64,000 nucleotides of DNA from the NCBI GenBank assembly GCA_965203635.1, contig OZ241903.1, forward strand, positions 2,294,001-2,358,000, written 5' to 3'. This document shows, piece by piece, positions 35,011-43,491 of the stretch (position 1 is its first letter; every line of letters starts with the position of its first letter). The translations under genes and the position numbers were made by a program. The DNA is from Aldehydirespirator sp965203635. GTDB taxonomy: Bacteria; Actinomycetota; Acidimicrobiia; Acidimicrobiales; Aldehydirespiratoraceae. The notes under the pieces were generated by a model. That model saw nothing but the letters and a program-made list of their open reading frames with translations, was not told the DNA's origin and searched no databases.

Positions 35011-36690
35011 ATGGCGAGGATGCGTCGAATCCTGGTCTCGATCCTGCTGGCCGCGCTGGCGACCACCGCGGTCGGGTCGTATGTCCAGGCGCGGCGCATC
35101 AACGCCGACTCCGATCCGGGCTGGGTCTCCGACACCGGCCCTCCGGAGATGGTGGTGTCCACGCCGCTGCTGAACGTCCGCCGGACGCCGTCGTGGCTGT
35201 CGGCTCCGGTCACCGAGGCCCGCCTGTTCGAGCGGCTCTCCGGCGTGGCCGAGCTGCCCAGCGCTCCGCCGCAGACGTGTCTGGCCGTCTACCGCAACGG
35301 TGAGCCCATCATGAGCGAGCAGGCTGAGGTGCCGCTGGTGCCGTCCTCGCTGATGAAGATCGTCACCGCAGCTGTGATCCTCGAGACCGCGGGACCCGCG
35401 GCCACCTTCACCACCGAGGCCTTCGTGCGCACGGCGGACCTCAGCGCGGCTGCCGGCGGTGTGCTCACCGGCGACGTCTATCTGGTCGGGCGGGGCGATC
35501 CCGTCCTGTCGACGCTCTCCTACATAAGGCGCTTCCCCGAGCCCATGGTCCACACCGACTTCACGGACTTGGCCGTGCAGGCCGCGGCAAGCCTGCGCGA
35601 TCGGGGCATCTCTGTGGTGGAGGGCAGCGTCCTCGCCGACGAGTCGCGCTTCCCCGAAGCGGAGCGGGACTACTCCGGCCAACGCGTCCAGCCCGACGAC
35701 CGGCCGATCTGGAAGCAGTCCTACGTGAACAGCAACCAGGTCGGTCCCCTGTCCGCGCTGCTGCTCAACGACGGGTACGTGTCCTTCGCGGCGTCGGCGG
35801 ACTACGCCAGCCGGCGGGAGAACGTGCGGGCCGTCGATCCCGCTCTCCACGCCGCGCAGGTGTTGGACGGATTGATCGAGGCCCGCGGCATCCGTGTCGC
35901 GGCGGAGGCCAGCAAGGGCACCGCGCCGCCGCTGTCTGAGCTTCACTCGCTGGGCAGCGTCGAGTCGCCGCCCATGTCCGAGATTGTGGCTCGGATGCTG
36001 CGCTACTCGGACAACACCACTGCCGAGATGCTCCTGAAGGACATCGGCAGACGCTTCTCGGGCTCGGCCCGCGCCGAAGCGGTGACCGACGTCCACGACG
36101 TGCTGGAGAGACTGCTGGACGTCCCTACCGAAGGGATCGTCATTGTCGACGGCTCGGGACTCTCGCTGCACAATCTGCTGACCTGTGACCTGATCGCCAG
36201 ACTGTTGCTGCGGGCCGGCCCCGACTCGCCTCTGGTGAGCGGCCTGGCCGTGGTGGGGGAGAGCGGCACCCTGCGGGACTGCGAGGCGGAGCAACCCTCC
36301 GATGAGGCCGTCATCGACGCACCCGGTCTTGCCGACGGTGCGGTGGACAACCCGGTGTGGGCCAAGAGCGGGACTCTCAACGATGTCTCGGCCCTCGCGG
36401 GGGTCACCGTGGCTCGCAACGGCGACGTGCTCACGTTCGCGCTGATCTCCAACCGCGAAGGTCTCATCTTCGATCTCGGCTTCTGCAACGACTTGCAGCG
36501 CGGCCTCATCGCGGCTGCGGCCGGCCACCCGTATGGACCGTCCTCGGCCGACGCCCTGCTCCATCCGCAGCCCGCGAGGGCGCCGGTAGTAGTCCCCGAT
36601 CCCGAGTCAGGCAACGGCCAAGTAGACCCCGATCCCGAATCAGGCAACGGCCAAGTAGACCCCGATCCCGAGTCAGGCGACGGCCAATAG
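35011..36690 (+). CDS. dacB: D-alanyl-D-alanine carboxypeptidase/endopeptidase (PBP4 type)
   Basis: The 559-residue S13-family protein has an N-terminal signal anchor (MRRILVSILLAALATTAVGS). The three penicillin-binding motifs are SSLMK (Ser nucleophile), YSDN and KSGT (in WAKSGTLNDVSALAG). It trims or cleaves peptidoglycan outside the membrane. The C-terminus ends in three 11-residue repeats (DPDPESGNGQV). ATG 35011 or 35020 can serve as start. The LON-domain gene follows by 14 bp. Confidence 0.92.
   Translation: MARMRRILVSILLAALATTAVGSYVQARRINADSDPGWVSDTGPPEMVVSTPLLNVRRTPSWLSAPVTEARLFERLSGVAELPSAPPQTCLAVYRNGEPIMSEQAEVPLVPSSLMKIVTAAVILETAGPAATFTTEAFVRTADLSAAAGGVLTGDVYLVGRGDPVLSTLSYIRRFPEPMVHTDFTDLAVQAAASLRDRGISVVEGSVLADESRFPEAERDYSGQRVQPDDRPIWKQSYVNSNQVGPLSALLLNDGYVSFAASADYASRRENVRAVDPALHAAQVLDGLIEARGIRVAAEASKGTAPPLSELHSLGSVESPPMSEIVARMLRYSDNTTAEMLLKDIGRRFSGSARAEAVTDVHDVLERLLDVPTEGIVIVDGSGLSLHNLLTCDLIARLLLRAGPDSPLVSGLAVVGESGTLRDCEAEQPSDEAVIDAPGLADGAVDNPVWAKSGTLNDVSALAGVTVARNGDVLTFALISNREGLIFDLGFCNDLQRGLIAAAAGHPYGPSSADALLHPQPARAPVVVPDPESGNGQVDPDPESGNGQVDPDPESGDGQ
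36592..36687 (+). repeat. Three 33-bp coding repeats at the end of dacB
   Basis: Near-identical units (VPDPESGNGQV, DPDPESGNGQV, DPDPESGDGQ) end exactly at the stop codon. The third lacks its last codon, where TAG replaces GTA-GAC register. This looks like a recent tandem expansion. Confidence 0.9.
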
Positions 36691-36704
36691 GAGCGAGGGC
36701 CACC

Positions 36705-37352
36705 GTGGCTACGCCGATGTTCGCGCTCCAGTCGGTGCTGCTCCCCGGATCGCCGCTGCCGCTGCACGTCTTCGAGCCTCGCTATGTGGCCATGCTCGAC
36801 ACCGTCATCTCGACGGACGCCGAAATGGGCGTCGTGCTGATCGAGCGGGGCCGCGAGGTCGGGGGCGGGGATGTGCGGTGCGATGTGGCCACCATGGCCC
36901 GCGTCGTGGAGGCCCGGGAGTTGGCCGACGGCAGGCTGCTGGTGATGGCGCTGGGAGTCCGTCGGATCCGGGTGCGGCGGTGGCTGCCCGACGATCCATA
37001 CCCCTGCGCCGAGACTGAGGACTGGCCAGATGAGCCCGAAGGTGAGTCGCCGCCGAGCGGCGAGCAGCTGCGGCAGTTGGGCGCACTGGTCTCGGAGGCA
37101 CGCAGCCTGGCCCGGCGTCTCGAGATCGCGCCCGGGCCGCAGCACGAGGCAGCTGAAGTGGTTCCCGTGGATGTGGGCCGCGACGCTTCCCAGGCCTCCT
37201 ACCGGGCCGCGGCTCTTGCTCCACTCGGTCCACTCGACCGCTACGAGGTGCTCTGCACGCCGGGCGCCGGCCGGCGGCTCTCCGTCGCGCACCGTGCGGT
37301 GGCCGATGCCGTCGACCTGTTGAGAGCCCGGATCGAGCTGGGCGGCGGGTAG
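36705..37352 (+). CDS. LON peptidase N-terminal substrate-binding domain protein
   Basis: The 215-residue protein has the Lon-N signature near its start (FALQSVLLPGSPLPLHVFEP, RYVAMLD) and VVLIERGREVGGGD, with no ATPase or protease domain. Such stand-alone Lon-N proteins are widespread in actinobacteria and may bind unfolded or regulatory proteins. GTG 36705 is preceded by GGAGCGAGGG. It is co-directional with dacB, 14 bp away. Confidence 0.88.
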   Translation: MATPMFALQSVLLPGSPLPLHVFEPRYVAMLDTVISTDAEMGVVLIERGREVGGGDVRCDVATMARVVEARELADGRLLVMALGVRRIRVRRWLPDDPYPCAETEDWPDEPEGESPPSGEQLRQLGALVSEARSLARRLEIAPGPQHEAAEVVPVDVGRDASQASYRAAALAPLGPLDRYEVLCTPGAGRRLSVAHRAVADAVDLLRARIELGGG

Positions 37353-37358
37353 CGTGAG

Positions 37359-37396
37359 GGCCTGAGTGGCCCGTGAGCGAAGCGAACAAGAGCGGG
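37359..37396 (-). repeat. Dispersed intergenic repeat, copy B (inverted)
   Basis: The complement matches copies A, C and D over about 38 bp, including CTTGTTCGCTTCGCTCACGG. It lies between the LON-domain gene and the holin-like gene, in opposite orientation to those genes. Confidence 0.85.
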
Positions 37397-37430
37397 CAAC
37401 AAGCTCACTGAAGGGCCGGAGGGACCAGGT

Positions 37431-37730
37431 TTGGCACGCAGGCAGGGCGTCGCAGAAGTCGTGGACCTGATCAAGGCCTACGTGCGCCAGGAGTTGCTCG
37501 GCCCGCTGCGGGGAGCCGGGCGGTGGGTGTCGATGGGTCTTGCCGGGAGCGTCGCGCTGGTCGTGGGTGTGATCCTGCTGCTGCTGTCGTTGCTGCGGGC
37601 TCTGCAGACCGAGACGGGCAGCGCCTTCGACGGGAGCCGGTCGTGGATTCCCTACGTGATCGCGATCGCCGCGCTCGCCGCGGTCGTCGCCCTGCTGTTG
37701 CGCCAGGTCGGCAAGCGAGGCCTCCGGTGA
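37431..37730 (+). CDS. Phage-holin-like small membrane protein
   Basis: The 99-residue protein has an amphipathic N-terminus (VVDLIKAYVRQELLGPLRG) and two transmembrane helices (about residues 34-58 and 72-91). It matches the layout of actinobacterial holin-family 3_6 proteins, which are mostly chromosomal and not phage. A TTG start with GGAGGG 8 nt upstream fits best. It is coupled to the next gene by a GTGA overlap. Role unknown, perhaps membrane stress. Confidence 0.75.
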   Translation: MARRQGVAEVVDLIKAYVRQELLGPLRGAGRWVSMGLAGSVALVVGVILLLLSLLRALQTETGSAFDGSRSWIPYVIAIAALAAVVALLLRQVGKRGLR

Positions 37731-37939
37731 CCGCGGAACCGGACCGGATCACCCGTGATTCGCTGGAGGACGCCCTGCGCGACCTCCAAGCCGACATCGA
37801 CCGGGACACCCAGCCGCTTCTCGTCAAGGTCGCGTACGGAGCGGCCGCGGCCGCCGGCGTCCTGATCGGCCTCGCCTACCTGATTGGGCGAAGGGCCGGC
37901 CGGCTTCGCAGGACTGTCGTAGAGGTGAGGCGGGTCTGA
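37727..37939 (+). CDS. Small single-span membrane protein
   Basis: From GTG 37727, overlapping the preceding stop, the 70-residue protein has an acidic N-terminal helix (ITRDSLEDALRDLQADIDR), one transmembrane span (VAYGAAAAAGVLIGLAYLIG) and a basic tail (RRAGRLRRTVVEVRRV). It is unrecognised, but the tight coupling to the holin-like gene suggests a joint membrane function. Confidence 0.65.
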   Translation: MTAEPDRITRDSLEDALRDLQADIDRDTQPLLVKVAYGAAAAAGVLIGLAYLIGRRAGRLRRTVVEVRRV

Positions 37940-37942
37940 GGA

Positions 37943-38179
37943 ATGGGGCTGGTCGGCGGGAAGGCAGCCGGAGCCTGGATCACCCGCCAGGCCGTGCGAC
38001 GCGGCCTGCTCGGCAGTTCCCGGCTGTGGTTCGCGGCATTCGTAGCGCAGGGCGCGTTCAAGCTGGCGCGCCGGGCGATCGGATCCCGCGAGCCCACGAC
38101 AGTGTTGGAGGAACGGCTCGAGCCGGGTGCCGGCATCGAGATCCGGCACCTCAAGAGCACCCGCGGGAAGGGTGAGTGA
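37943..38179 (+). CDS. Small basic membrane-associated protein
   Basis: The 78-residue protein has one hydrophobic stretch (LWFAAFVAQGAFKLARRA) and ends with IEIRHLKSTRGKGE. It is unrecognised. It begins 3 bp after the previous stop, making a three-gene set of small membrane proteins. Codon use is normal for the window. Confidence 0.65.
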   Translation: MGLVGGKAAGAWITRQAVRRGLLGSSRLWFAAFVAQGAFKLARRAIGSREPTTVLEERLEPGAGIEIRHLKSTRGKGE

Positions 38180-38201
38180 CTCGCGATGAAGCAAACCGTC
38201 T

Positions 38202-38264
38202 CCCGCTCCTGTTCGCTGCGCTCACGGGCCGCTCGGGCCACGGCCTCGCTTCGCTCGGCCTCTA
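38202..38264 (+). repeat. Dispersed intergenic repeat, copy C
   Basis: The 38-bp core (38202-38239) is followed by an extension ending GCTCGGCCTCTA that is also seen after copies A and D. It stands 46 bp upstream of the ttuB-like start. Confidence 0.85.
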
Positions 38265-38310
38265 AGCGGGACCGCGGCTGAGCCGCCACAGGCCGAGCCA
38301 GGCTGGTCCG

Positions 38311-38511
38311 ATGCGAGTCGTGCTGCGCAACCCGACCAGGGAGATCGACGTCGAGGGTCCGATGACGGTGCACACCCTGCTGCAACGCCTGGAGCTGAAC
38401 CGGGAGTCTCATCTGGTGATATGCGACGGCGAGCTGGTCGCGGGTGACCGCACGCTGGCGGCGGACGCTTCGGTGGAGATCCGCAGCGTCATATCGGGCG
38501 GGTCGCGGTGA
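38311..38511 (+). CDS. ThiS/TtuB-like ubiquitin-fold sulfur carrier
   Basis: The 66-residue beta-grasp protein has the ThiS/MoaD pattern, with MTVHTLLQRLEL for the helix and VEIRSVISGGSR at the end. As neighbour to a TtuA-type enzyme it probably carries the thiocarboxylate used for tRNA thiolation. Its diglycine is followed by Ser-Arg, so it would need trimming before activation, as for CysO-like carriers. The stop overlaps a mini-ORF start. Confidence 0.75.
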   Translation: MRVVLRNPTREIDVEGPMTVHTLLQRLELNRESHLVICDGELVAGDRTLAADASVEIRSVISGGSR

Positions 38512-38546
38512 GGTGCCGGGTAGCGATGAGGGCGGTGTCGCGGTGA
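38508..38546 (+). CDS. Bridging mini-ORF between ttuB-like gene and ttuA
   Basis: This GTG-started 12-codon frame (VRCRVAMRAVSR) begins in the ttuB-like stop (GTGA) and ends in a TGA overlapping the ttuA GTG. Nineteen of 20 bases around the two GTGs are identical (GTCGCGGTGAGGTGCCGGGT versus A at position 11), with a 35-bp period. Its N-terminus copies that of TtuA, and its C-terminus copies that of the ubiquitin-like protein. It is a duplicated junction. Confidence 0.55.
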   Translation: MRCRVAMRAVSR

Positions 38547-39481
38547 AGTGCCGGGTGTGCCGCGGCGCGGCGGTGATCGACATCCGGCGCCACAACGCCA
38601 ACTTCTGCCGGGAGCACTTCCTGCGGCTGTGTCGCGACCAGGTGGAGAAGGCCATCCGACGCTTCGGCATGCTGCAGCCCGGCGAGCGGGTGCTGGTGGC
38701 GGTGTCGGGCGGCAAGGACAGCCTGGCCCTGTGGGACATCCTCGTGGACTTGGGGTACGACGCCGACGGCTTCTACCTGGGACTCGGCATCGGCGACTAC
38801 AGCGACGAATCCGCCGGCTACGCCCACCTCTACGCGGAGGGCCGGAACCTCACCCTCCACACCGTCGACCTGCCGCAGAGCCACGGCTTCGACATCCCTA
38901 CCGGCGCTCGCGCGGCCAAGCGGGCACCCTGTTCCGCGTGCGGTCTGTCCAAGCGGCATCTCTTCGACGACGCAGCCCGTCGCGGCGGCTACGACGCCCT
39001 CGCCACCGGCCACAACCTCGACGACGAGGCGGCGGTGCTGATGGGCAACACGCTCAGGTGGCAGACCGAGTACCTGGGCCGGCAACTGCCCGTGCTCGAC
39101 GCCCGAGACGGCTTTCCCCGCAAGATCAAGCCCCTAGTGCGCCTCACCGAGCGCGAGACCGCGGCCTACTGCATCCTGAGGGGCATCGACTACATCGTCG
39201 AGGAGTGCCCCATGGCGGTCGGCAACAAGCACCTCGCGTACAAGGCCGCCCTCAACGACATCGAGGTGGAGTCGCCGGGAGCCAAGCACGACTTCTACTT
39301 CGGCTTCCTCGAGCGGGCCTCGGAGCGCTTCCGGGCCGAGGTCGAGCGGGACCGGGCCGCCCTGGCCGCGTGCGAGCGGTGCGGGTCGCCCACCGATGCC
39401 GGTGTGTGCGCCTTCTGCCGCCTGACCGATCGGGCGACAGTTGGAGCCCCGGTTCACTTCTCCGACCGCGGCCTCCCATGA
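38543..39481 (+). CDS. ttuA: tRNA 2-thiouridine synthetase, TtuA/TtcA family
   Basis: The 312-residue PP-loop protein has an N-terminal zinc ribbon (CRVC ... FCREH), the ATP loop VAVSGGKDSLALW, catalytic cysteines in CSACGLSK and EECPMAVGN, and a C-terminal zinc ribbon (CERCGSPTDAGVCAFC). This is the group II (TtuA-like) layout that uses a ubiquitin-like donor to form s2U at tRNA position 54. GTG 38543 is chosen because the conserved Cys motif starts at once. ATGA overlap links it to trmI. Confidence 0.88.
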   Translation: MKCRVCRGAAVIDIRRHNANFCREHFLRLCRDQVEKAIRRFGMLQPGERVLVAVSGGKDSLALWDILVDLGYDADGFYLGLGIGDYSDESAGYAHLYAEGRNLTLHTVDLPQSHGFDIPTGARAAKRAPCSACGLSKRHLFDDAARRGGYDALATGHNLDDEAAVLMGNTLRWQTEYLGRQLPVLDARDGFPRKIKPLVRLTERETAAYCILRGIDYIVEECPMAVGNKHLAYKAALNDIEVESPGAKHDFYFGFLERASERFRAEVERDRAALAACERCGSPTDAGVCAFCRLTDRATVGAPVHFSDRGLP

Positions 39482-40254
39482 CCGCCGGGGCGTTCGAGCC
39501 GGGCGAGCCGGTCCTGCTGATCGACCGCAAGAACCGTCGCTATCTGATCGACCTGGCCGCGGGCCGGGAGTTCCACACCCACACCGGTGTGATCGCCCAT
39601 GACGACATCATCGGCGCGCCCGAAGGCGCCAGGTTGAAGTCCTCGCGCGGCTCGGCCTTCCTGGCCCTGCGCCCCACCCTGGCCGACGCCGTGCTCAAGA
39701 TGCCCCGGGGAGCGCAGGTGGTGTACCCCAAGGACACGGGGGCGATCCTCGTGCTGGCCGACATCTTTCCGGGTGCCAGGGTGCTCGAAGCCGGGGTCGG
39801 CTCAGGGGCGCTGTCGATGTCGCTGCTGCGGGCGGGCGCGGTCGTGTCGGGCTACGAGCGGCGGGAGGACTTCTGTGCCCGGGCCCGGGCCAACGTCGAG
39901 CGCTTCTGCGGCCCCGAGGCGATGGAGCGGTACCGCACCGAGGTCCGGGACGTCTACGAGGGCATCGACGAGACCGGCCTCGACCGGATGGTGCTCGACC
40001 TGCCGGAGCCGTGGCGGGTGGTTCCCCACGCCGCGCGGGCGCTGCGCACCGGCGGCATCCTGCTGGCCTACACGCCGAGCATCGTGCAGGTCCAGAGGCT
40101 GCGCCGGGCGCTGGAAGACTCGCCGTTCGGTCTGCACGACACCGTCGAGGTGCTGCACCGGGGCTGGCATGTCGAGGGCGACGCGGTGCGCCCCAACCAC
40201 CGCATGGTGGCCCACACCGGCTTCCTGACGGTGAGCCGGCTCACTGCTTCGTGA
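39478..40254 (+). CDS. trmI: tRNA (adenine-58-N1)-methyltransferase
   Basis: The 258-residue protein opens with the small beta domain of TrmI (PVLLIDRKNRRYLIDL) and has the SAM motif VLEAGVGSGALSMSLLRAG followed by VSGYERREDF and LDLPEPWRV. It makes m1A58 in the tRNA T-loop. The gene is a 4-bp overlap downstream of ttuA, whose product modifies position 54 of the same loop. Proximity to the proteasome ATPase matches the gene order in mycobacteria. Confidence 0.93.
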   Translation: MTAGAFEPGEPVLLIDRKNRRYLIDLAAGREFHTHTGVIAHDDIIGAPEGARLKSSRGSAFLALRPTLADAVLKMPRGAQVVYPKDTGAILVLADIFPGARVLEAGVGSGALSMSLLRAGAVVSGYERREDFCARARANVERFCGPEAMERYRTEVRDVYEGIDETGLDRMVLDLPEPWRVVPHAARALRTGGILLAYTPSIVQVQRLRRALEDSPFGLHDTVEVLHRGWHVEGDAVRPNHRMVAHTGFLTVSRLTAS

Positions 40255-41111
40255 GACACTCGGGGCGGTGGCGCGCCGTCGCCGCAGCCGCGGCCGTGGT
40301 CTTGGCGGGAGCGGGTGTGGCGGTGGCCGCGGATGCGATCTGGGACGCCCTGACGGGGTCCGGTACGGACGGGGGAGTTGCTGCGCCGGCCGAACCCGCG
40401 GAGGTGCCCGATCCGGTTCCCACCTCCACCCGTCCGCCCTTGGACGATCCTCCCGATCCGGGTCCGGTGCCCGACGATCACGGCATCTCGGAGGCGGACC
40501 TGGCCGCCGCGGTGGCTTCATCGGTCCGGGTGGCGGCACCGGCATGCCGGGGGATCGTGCGCGAGGGCAGCGGGTTCGGGGTCTCCGACGGTGATCTCGT
40601 TGTGACCATCGCGCACCTGATGGTCGGGATGGAGGAGCCTGAGGTCGAGCTGGCGGACGGCCGCAAGCTGGCCGCGGTGACGGTGGCCTTCGATCCCGCC
40701 AACGACCTGGCCGTGCTGCGGGTGCCGGGCGCGGGCCTGCGCCCCCTGCCCCTCAGCGAAGCCGCGCCCGACGGGACGCTGGGAGCGCTGCTGGCCTGGG
40801 AGGCGGAGGGCGCTCCCGACCCGACGCCGTTCCGCATCGACCGGCCGGTGACGGTGCGAACCGAGCCGGTGGGCGGGGGCGAGCGCATCGAGCGCCCTTC
40901 GTGGCTCCTGGCCGCCGACACCGAGGTGGGCGACTCCGGCGCCGCCCTGGTGACCGAGCTGGACGGCCGGATCACCGCAGTGGGTGTGGCCTGGGGCGCC
41001 TCCCGGCGCGGGGGAGGCGGGGTGGCCTACGCCACCCGGTCGAGCGCGGTGGAGACTCTGTTGGCGTCGTCCGATCTCAACGAGCGTGCCGAACTGCCCG
41101 GCTGCGGCTGA
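40251..41111 (+). CDS. Secreted trypsin-like serine protease
   Basis: From GTG 40251 (GTGA overlap with trmI) the 286-residue protein has a signal anchor (AVAAAAAVVLAGAGVAVAAD) and a Pro-rich linker. A chymotrypsin-fold domain follows with His in VVTIAHLMVG, Asp in DPANDLAVLRV and Ser in EVGDSGAALV. No PDZ domain follows. It would act outside the membrane. Substrate unknown. Confidence 0.82.
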   Translation: MRHSGRWRAVAAAAAVVLAGAGVAVAADAIWDALTGSGTDGGVAAPAEPAEVPDPVPTSTRPPLDDPPDPGPVPDDHGISEADLAAAVASSVRVAAPACRGIVREGSGFGVSDGDLVVTIAHLMVGMEEPEVELADGRKLAAVTVAFDPANDLAVLRVPGAGLRPLPLSEAAPDGTLGALLAWEAEGAPDPTPFRIDRPVTVRTEPVGGGERIERPSWLLAADTEVGDSGAALVTELDGRITAVGVAWGASRRGGGGVAYATRSSAVETLLASSDLNERAELPGCG

Positions 41112-41166
41112 TCGGCTGCGGGTGTCTCTGGGCTTGAGGCGCAGCCCTAGCGCGGCGCCCGGTCGC

Positions 41167-41400
41167 TCACACCTCTATGAAGATGCACTCCCCGGGGCAT
41201 TCCTCGGCCGACTCGATCACGGCCTCCTCCTGGCCGGCGGGCACCGCGGCGAGCCCGTCCGGTCCACCGGGATCGGAGAACACATTGCCATCTTCCACTA
41301 CATACGCGAGCCCGTCGTCGAGGAGGGTGAAGACGTCGGGGGCGATCTCCTCGCACAGTCCGTCCCCCGTGCACAGATCCTGATCAATCCAGACCTTCAT
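41167..41400 (-). CDS. [3Fe-4S]-type ferredoxin
   Basis: The 77-residue protein shows CTGDGLCEEIAPDVF and the distal AEECPGECIF, the pattern of small actinobacterial ferredoxins. These carry one [3Fe-4S] (or [4Fe-4S]) cluster and serve P450s or other oxygenases. It is highly acidic. The gene is convergent with the protease gene and divergent from arc. Confidence 0.9.
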   Translation of the reverse strand: MKVWIDQDLCTGDGLCEEIAPDVFTLLDDGLAYVVEDGNVFSDPGGPDGLAAVPAGQEEAVIESAEECPGECIFIEV

Positions 41401-41666
41401 GTCGGTAGCGGTACCTCTCTTCAGTGGGGCTCTCTACGTGGGGGCAGGCCCGACTCGGTCGGAGCAGCCCGCCGCGGACCGCTCTTCTAAGCAGCATAGC
41501 GGCTGCGGGTTCCAAACATTGCCAGGAAGCCTCGACTATTGCCAACATCACCGGCCGACAGTCTTCCGGTTCGCCTCCTCACAGAGCACTAGTGCACAGT
41601 CTGGCGCCCGTGCCGTCTAGGGTGTCGTCCTACCCGCAATCCATCAAGCCGCGCAGGAGGTGAGCT
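41401..41666. promoter_or_regulatory. Divergent intergenic region between ferredoxin and arc
   Basis: This 266-bp gap is less GC-rich than its surroundings and should hold promoters for both genes. ATTGCCA occurs twice (near 41519 and 41538). A strong AGGAGGTGAG ribosome binding site precedes arc. No clear -10/-35 pair was found. Confidence 0.4.
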
Positions 41667-43421
41667 GTGAGCGAGGCCGGCACCGGCGACTCAGCGAGAG
41701 ACCTGGACCGTCTGCGCCAGCTTGTGTCCGAGCTGGAGAGCGAGGTTGCCTCGCTGCGGCGGCGCCTGCACGACGCACCCAAGCGGGTGCGGATGCTCGA
41801 GGAGCGGCTGGCCGACACCAAGGGCCGTCTCACCCAGGCCGTGTCGCAGAATGAGCGGCTCACGACCATGCTCCGCGACGCGCGCGAGCACATCGGCTCG
41901 CTGCGCGAGGAGGTCGAGAAGCTCACCCAGCCGCCCAGCGGTTACGGCACCGTGCTCGGGTGCAACGACGACGGCACCGTGGACGTGCGGGCCGGGGGCC
42001 GCAAGATGCGGGTCGCGGTCCATCCCGAGCTCGCCGACGACCTCAAGGCCGGCGAGGAGGTCGCGCTCAACGAATCGTTCAGCGTGGTGCTGGCCCGCCG
42101 GCCGGATCGCACCGGAGAGGTAGCCACCGTCAAGGAGCTGCTGCCGGGGGGCGACCGGGCCGTGGTGCTGGGCCGCGCCGACGAGGAGCGGGTCGTCGAG
42201 CTCAGCGCGGTGGTCTCGGCCGAGCCCATCCGCAGTGGCGACAACGTGCTCATCGACGCCTCGGGCGATCTCGTCATCGAGCGCCTGCCCCGCCCCGAGG
42301 TGGAGGATCTCATCCTGGAGGAGGTGCCCGACACCTGCTACGACGATGTCGGAGGCCTCGACGTTCAGATCGAGCAGATCACCGACGCGGTGGAACTGCC
42401 GTTCGTGCACCACACCCTGTTCGCCGAGTACGACCTGCCCGCGCCCAAGGGCGTGCTGCTCTACGGGCCGCCGGGCTGTGGCAAGACCCTCATCGCCAAG
42501 GCCGTGGCCAACAGCCTGGCCAGCAAGGTGTCGGAGCTGTCGGGCGACGCCCGGGCCCGCAGCTTCTTCCTGAACATCAAGGGACCCGAGCTGCTCAACA
42601 AGTACGTGGGCGAGACCGAGCGGCAGATCCGCCTGGTGTTCCAGCGGGCCCGGGAGAAGAGCGAGCAGGGCTGGCCCGTCATCGTCTTCTTCGACGAGAT
42701 GGAGTCGCTGTTCCGCACCCGGGGCTCGGGAATCAGCTCCGACATCGAGTCGACCATCGTCCCCCAGCTCCTGGCCGAGATCGACGGCGTGGAGGCTCTG
42801 CGCAACGTCATCGTGATCGGAGCGTCCAACCGCGAGGACCTCATCGACCCGGCCATCCTTCGCCCCGGTCGCCTCGACGTGAAGATCAAGATCGAGCGGC
42901 CCGACGCCGAGGCGGCCGCGTCCATCTTCGCCCGCTACCTGATCCCGAGCCTGCCGATCGCGGCCGAGATGGTCGACACCGTCGGCGGTGGCGACCCGGA
43001 CAAGGCGGTGCGGGGCATGATCGAGCAGACCGTCGAGGACATGTACCGGCCCGCGGACCCGAACCGCTTTCTGGAGGTGACCTACCAGAACGGCGACAAG
43101 GAGGTCATGTACTACCGGGACTTCGCCTCGGGGGCGATGATCGAGAACGTGGTCCGGCGGGCCAAGAAGCTGGCCATCAAGCGCGAGATCGCCGGAGGGA
43201 CCCGCGGCATCATGACCGCCGACCTGCTCGCCTCCGTGCGCCAGGAGTTCAAGGAGCACGAGGACCTGCCCAACACCACCAACCCCGACGACTGGGCCCG
43301 GATATCGGGAAAGAAGGGCGAGCGCATCGTGTTCGTGCGCACCCTGGTTTCCAGCGACGAGGAGGACATCGCCTCCGGCGGGCGCTCCATCGAGAGGGTG
43401 CAGACCGGCCAGTACCTGTAG
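41667..43421 (+). CDS. arc: Proteasome-associated AAA+ ATPase (Mpa/ARC)
   Basis: The 584-residue hexameric unfoldase has an N-terminal coiled coil (residues about 8-80) that binds Pup and two OB-type domains. The AAA+ module has GPPGCGKTLIAKAVA (Walker A, about residue 266), VIVFFDEMESLFRTRG (Walker B) and RPGRLDVKIKI. The C-terminal GQYL carries the penultimate Tyr that opens the proteasome gate. GTG start with AGGAGGTGAG. It feeds pupylated proteins to PrcAB encoded 10 kb away. Confidence 0.97.
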   Translation: MSEAGTGDSARDLDRLRQLVSELESEVASLRRRLHDAPKRVRMLEERLADTKGRLTQAVSQNERLTTMLRDAREHIGSLREEVEKLTQPPSGYGTVLGCNDDGTVDVRAGGRKMRVAVHPELADDLKAGEEVALNESFSVVLARRPDRTGEVATVKELLPGGDRAVVLGRADEERVVELSAVVSAEPIRSGDNVLIDASGDLVIERLPRPEVEDLILEEVPDTCYDDVGGLDVQIEQITDAVELPFVHHTLFAEYDLPAPKGVLLYGPPGCGKTLIAKAVANSLASKVSELSGDARARSFFLNIKGPELLNKYVGETERQIRLVFQRAREKSEQGWPVIVFFDEMESLFRTRGSGISSDIESTIVPQLLAEIDGVEALRNVIVIGASNREDLIDPAILRPGRLDVKIKIERPDAEAAASIFARYLIPSLPIAAEMVDTVGGGDPDKAVRGMIEQTVEDMYRPADPNRFLEVTYQNGDKEVMYYRDFASGAMIENVVRRAKKLAIKREIAGGTRGIMTADLLASVRQEFKEHEDLPNTTNPDDWARISGKKGERIVFVRTLVSSDEEDIASGGRSIERVQTGQYL

Positions 43422-43491
43422 CCGGTCGCCGGCCGTGGGCCAGCATCGTCTGCCATCCCCACAAGTTCACCATTCCCCACAAGGAGGAGCC

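Noticed and set aside
32491..36564. Long minus-strand frame over tkt and dacB
   Set aside because: It runs antisense to dacB and out of frame in tkt; low-complexity Arg/Gly product, no motifs.
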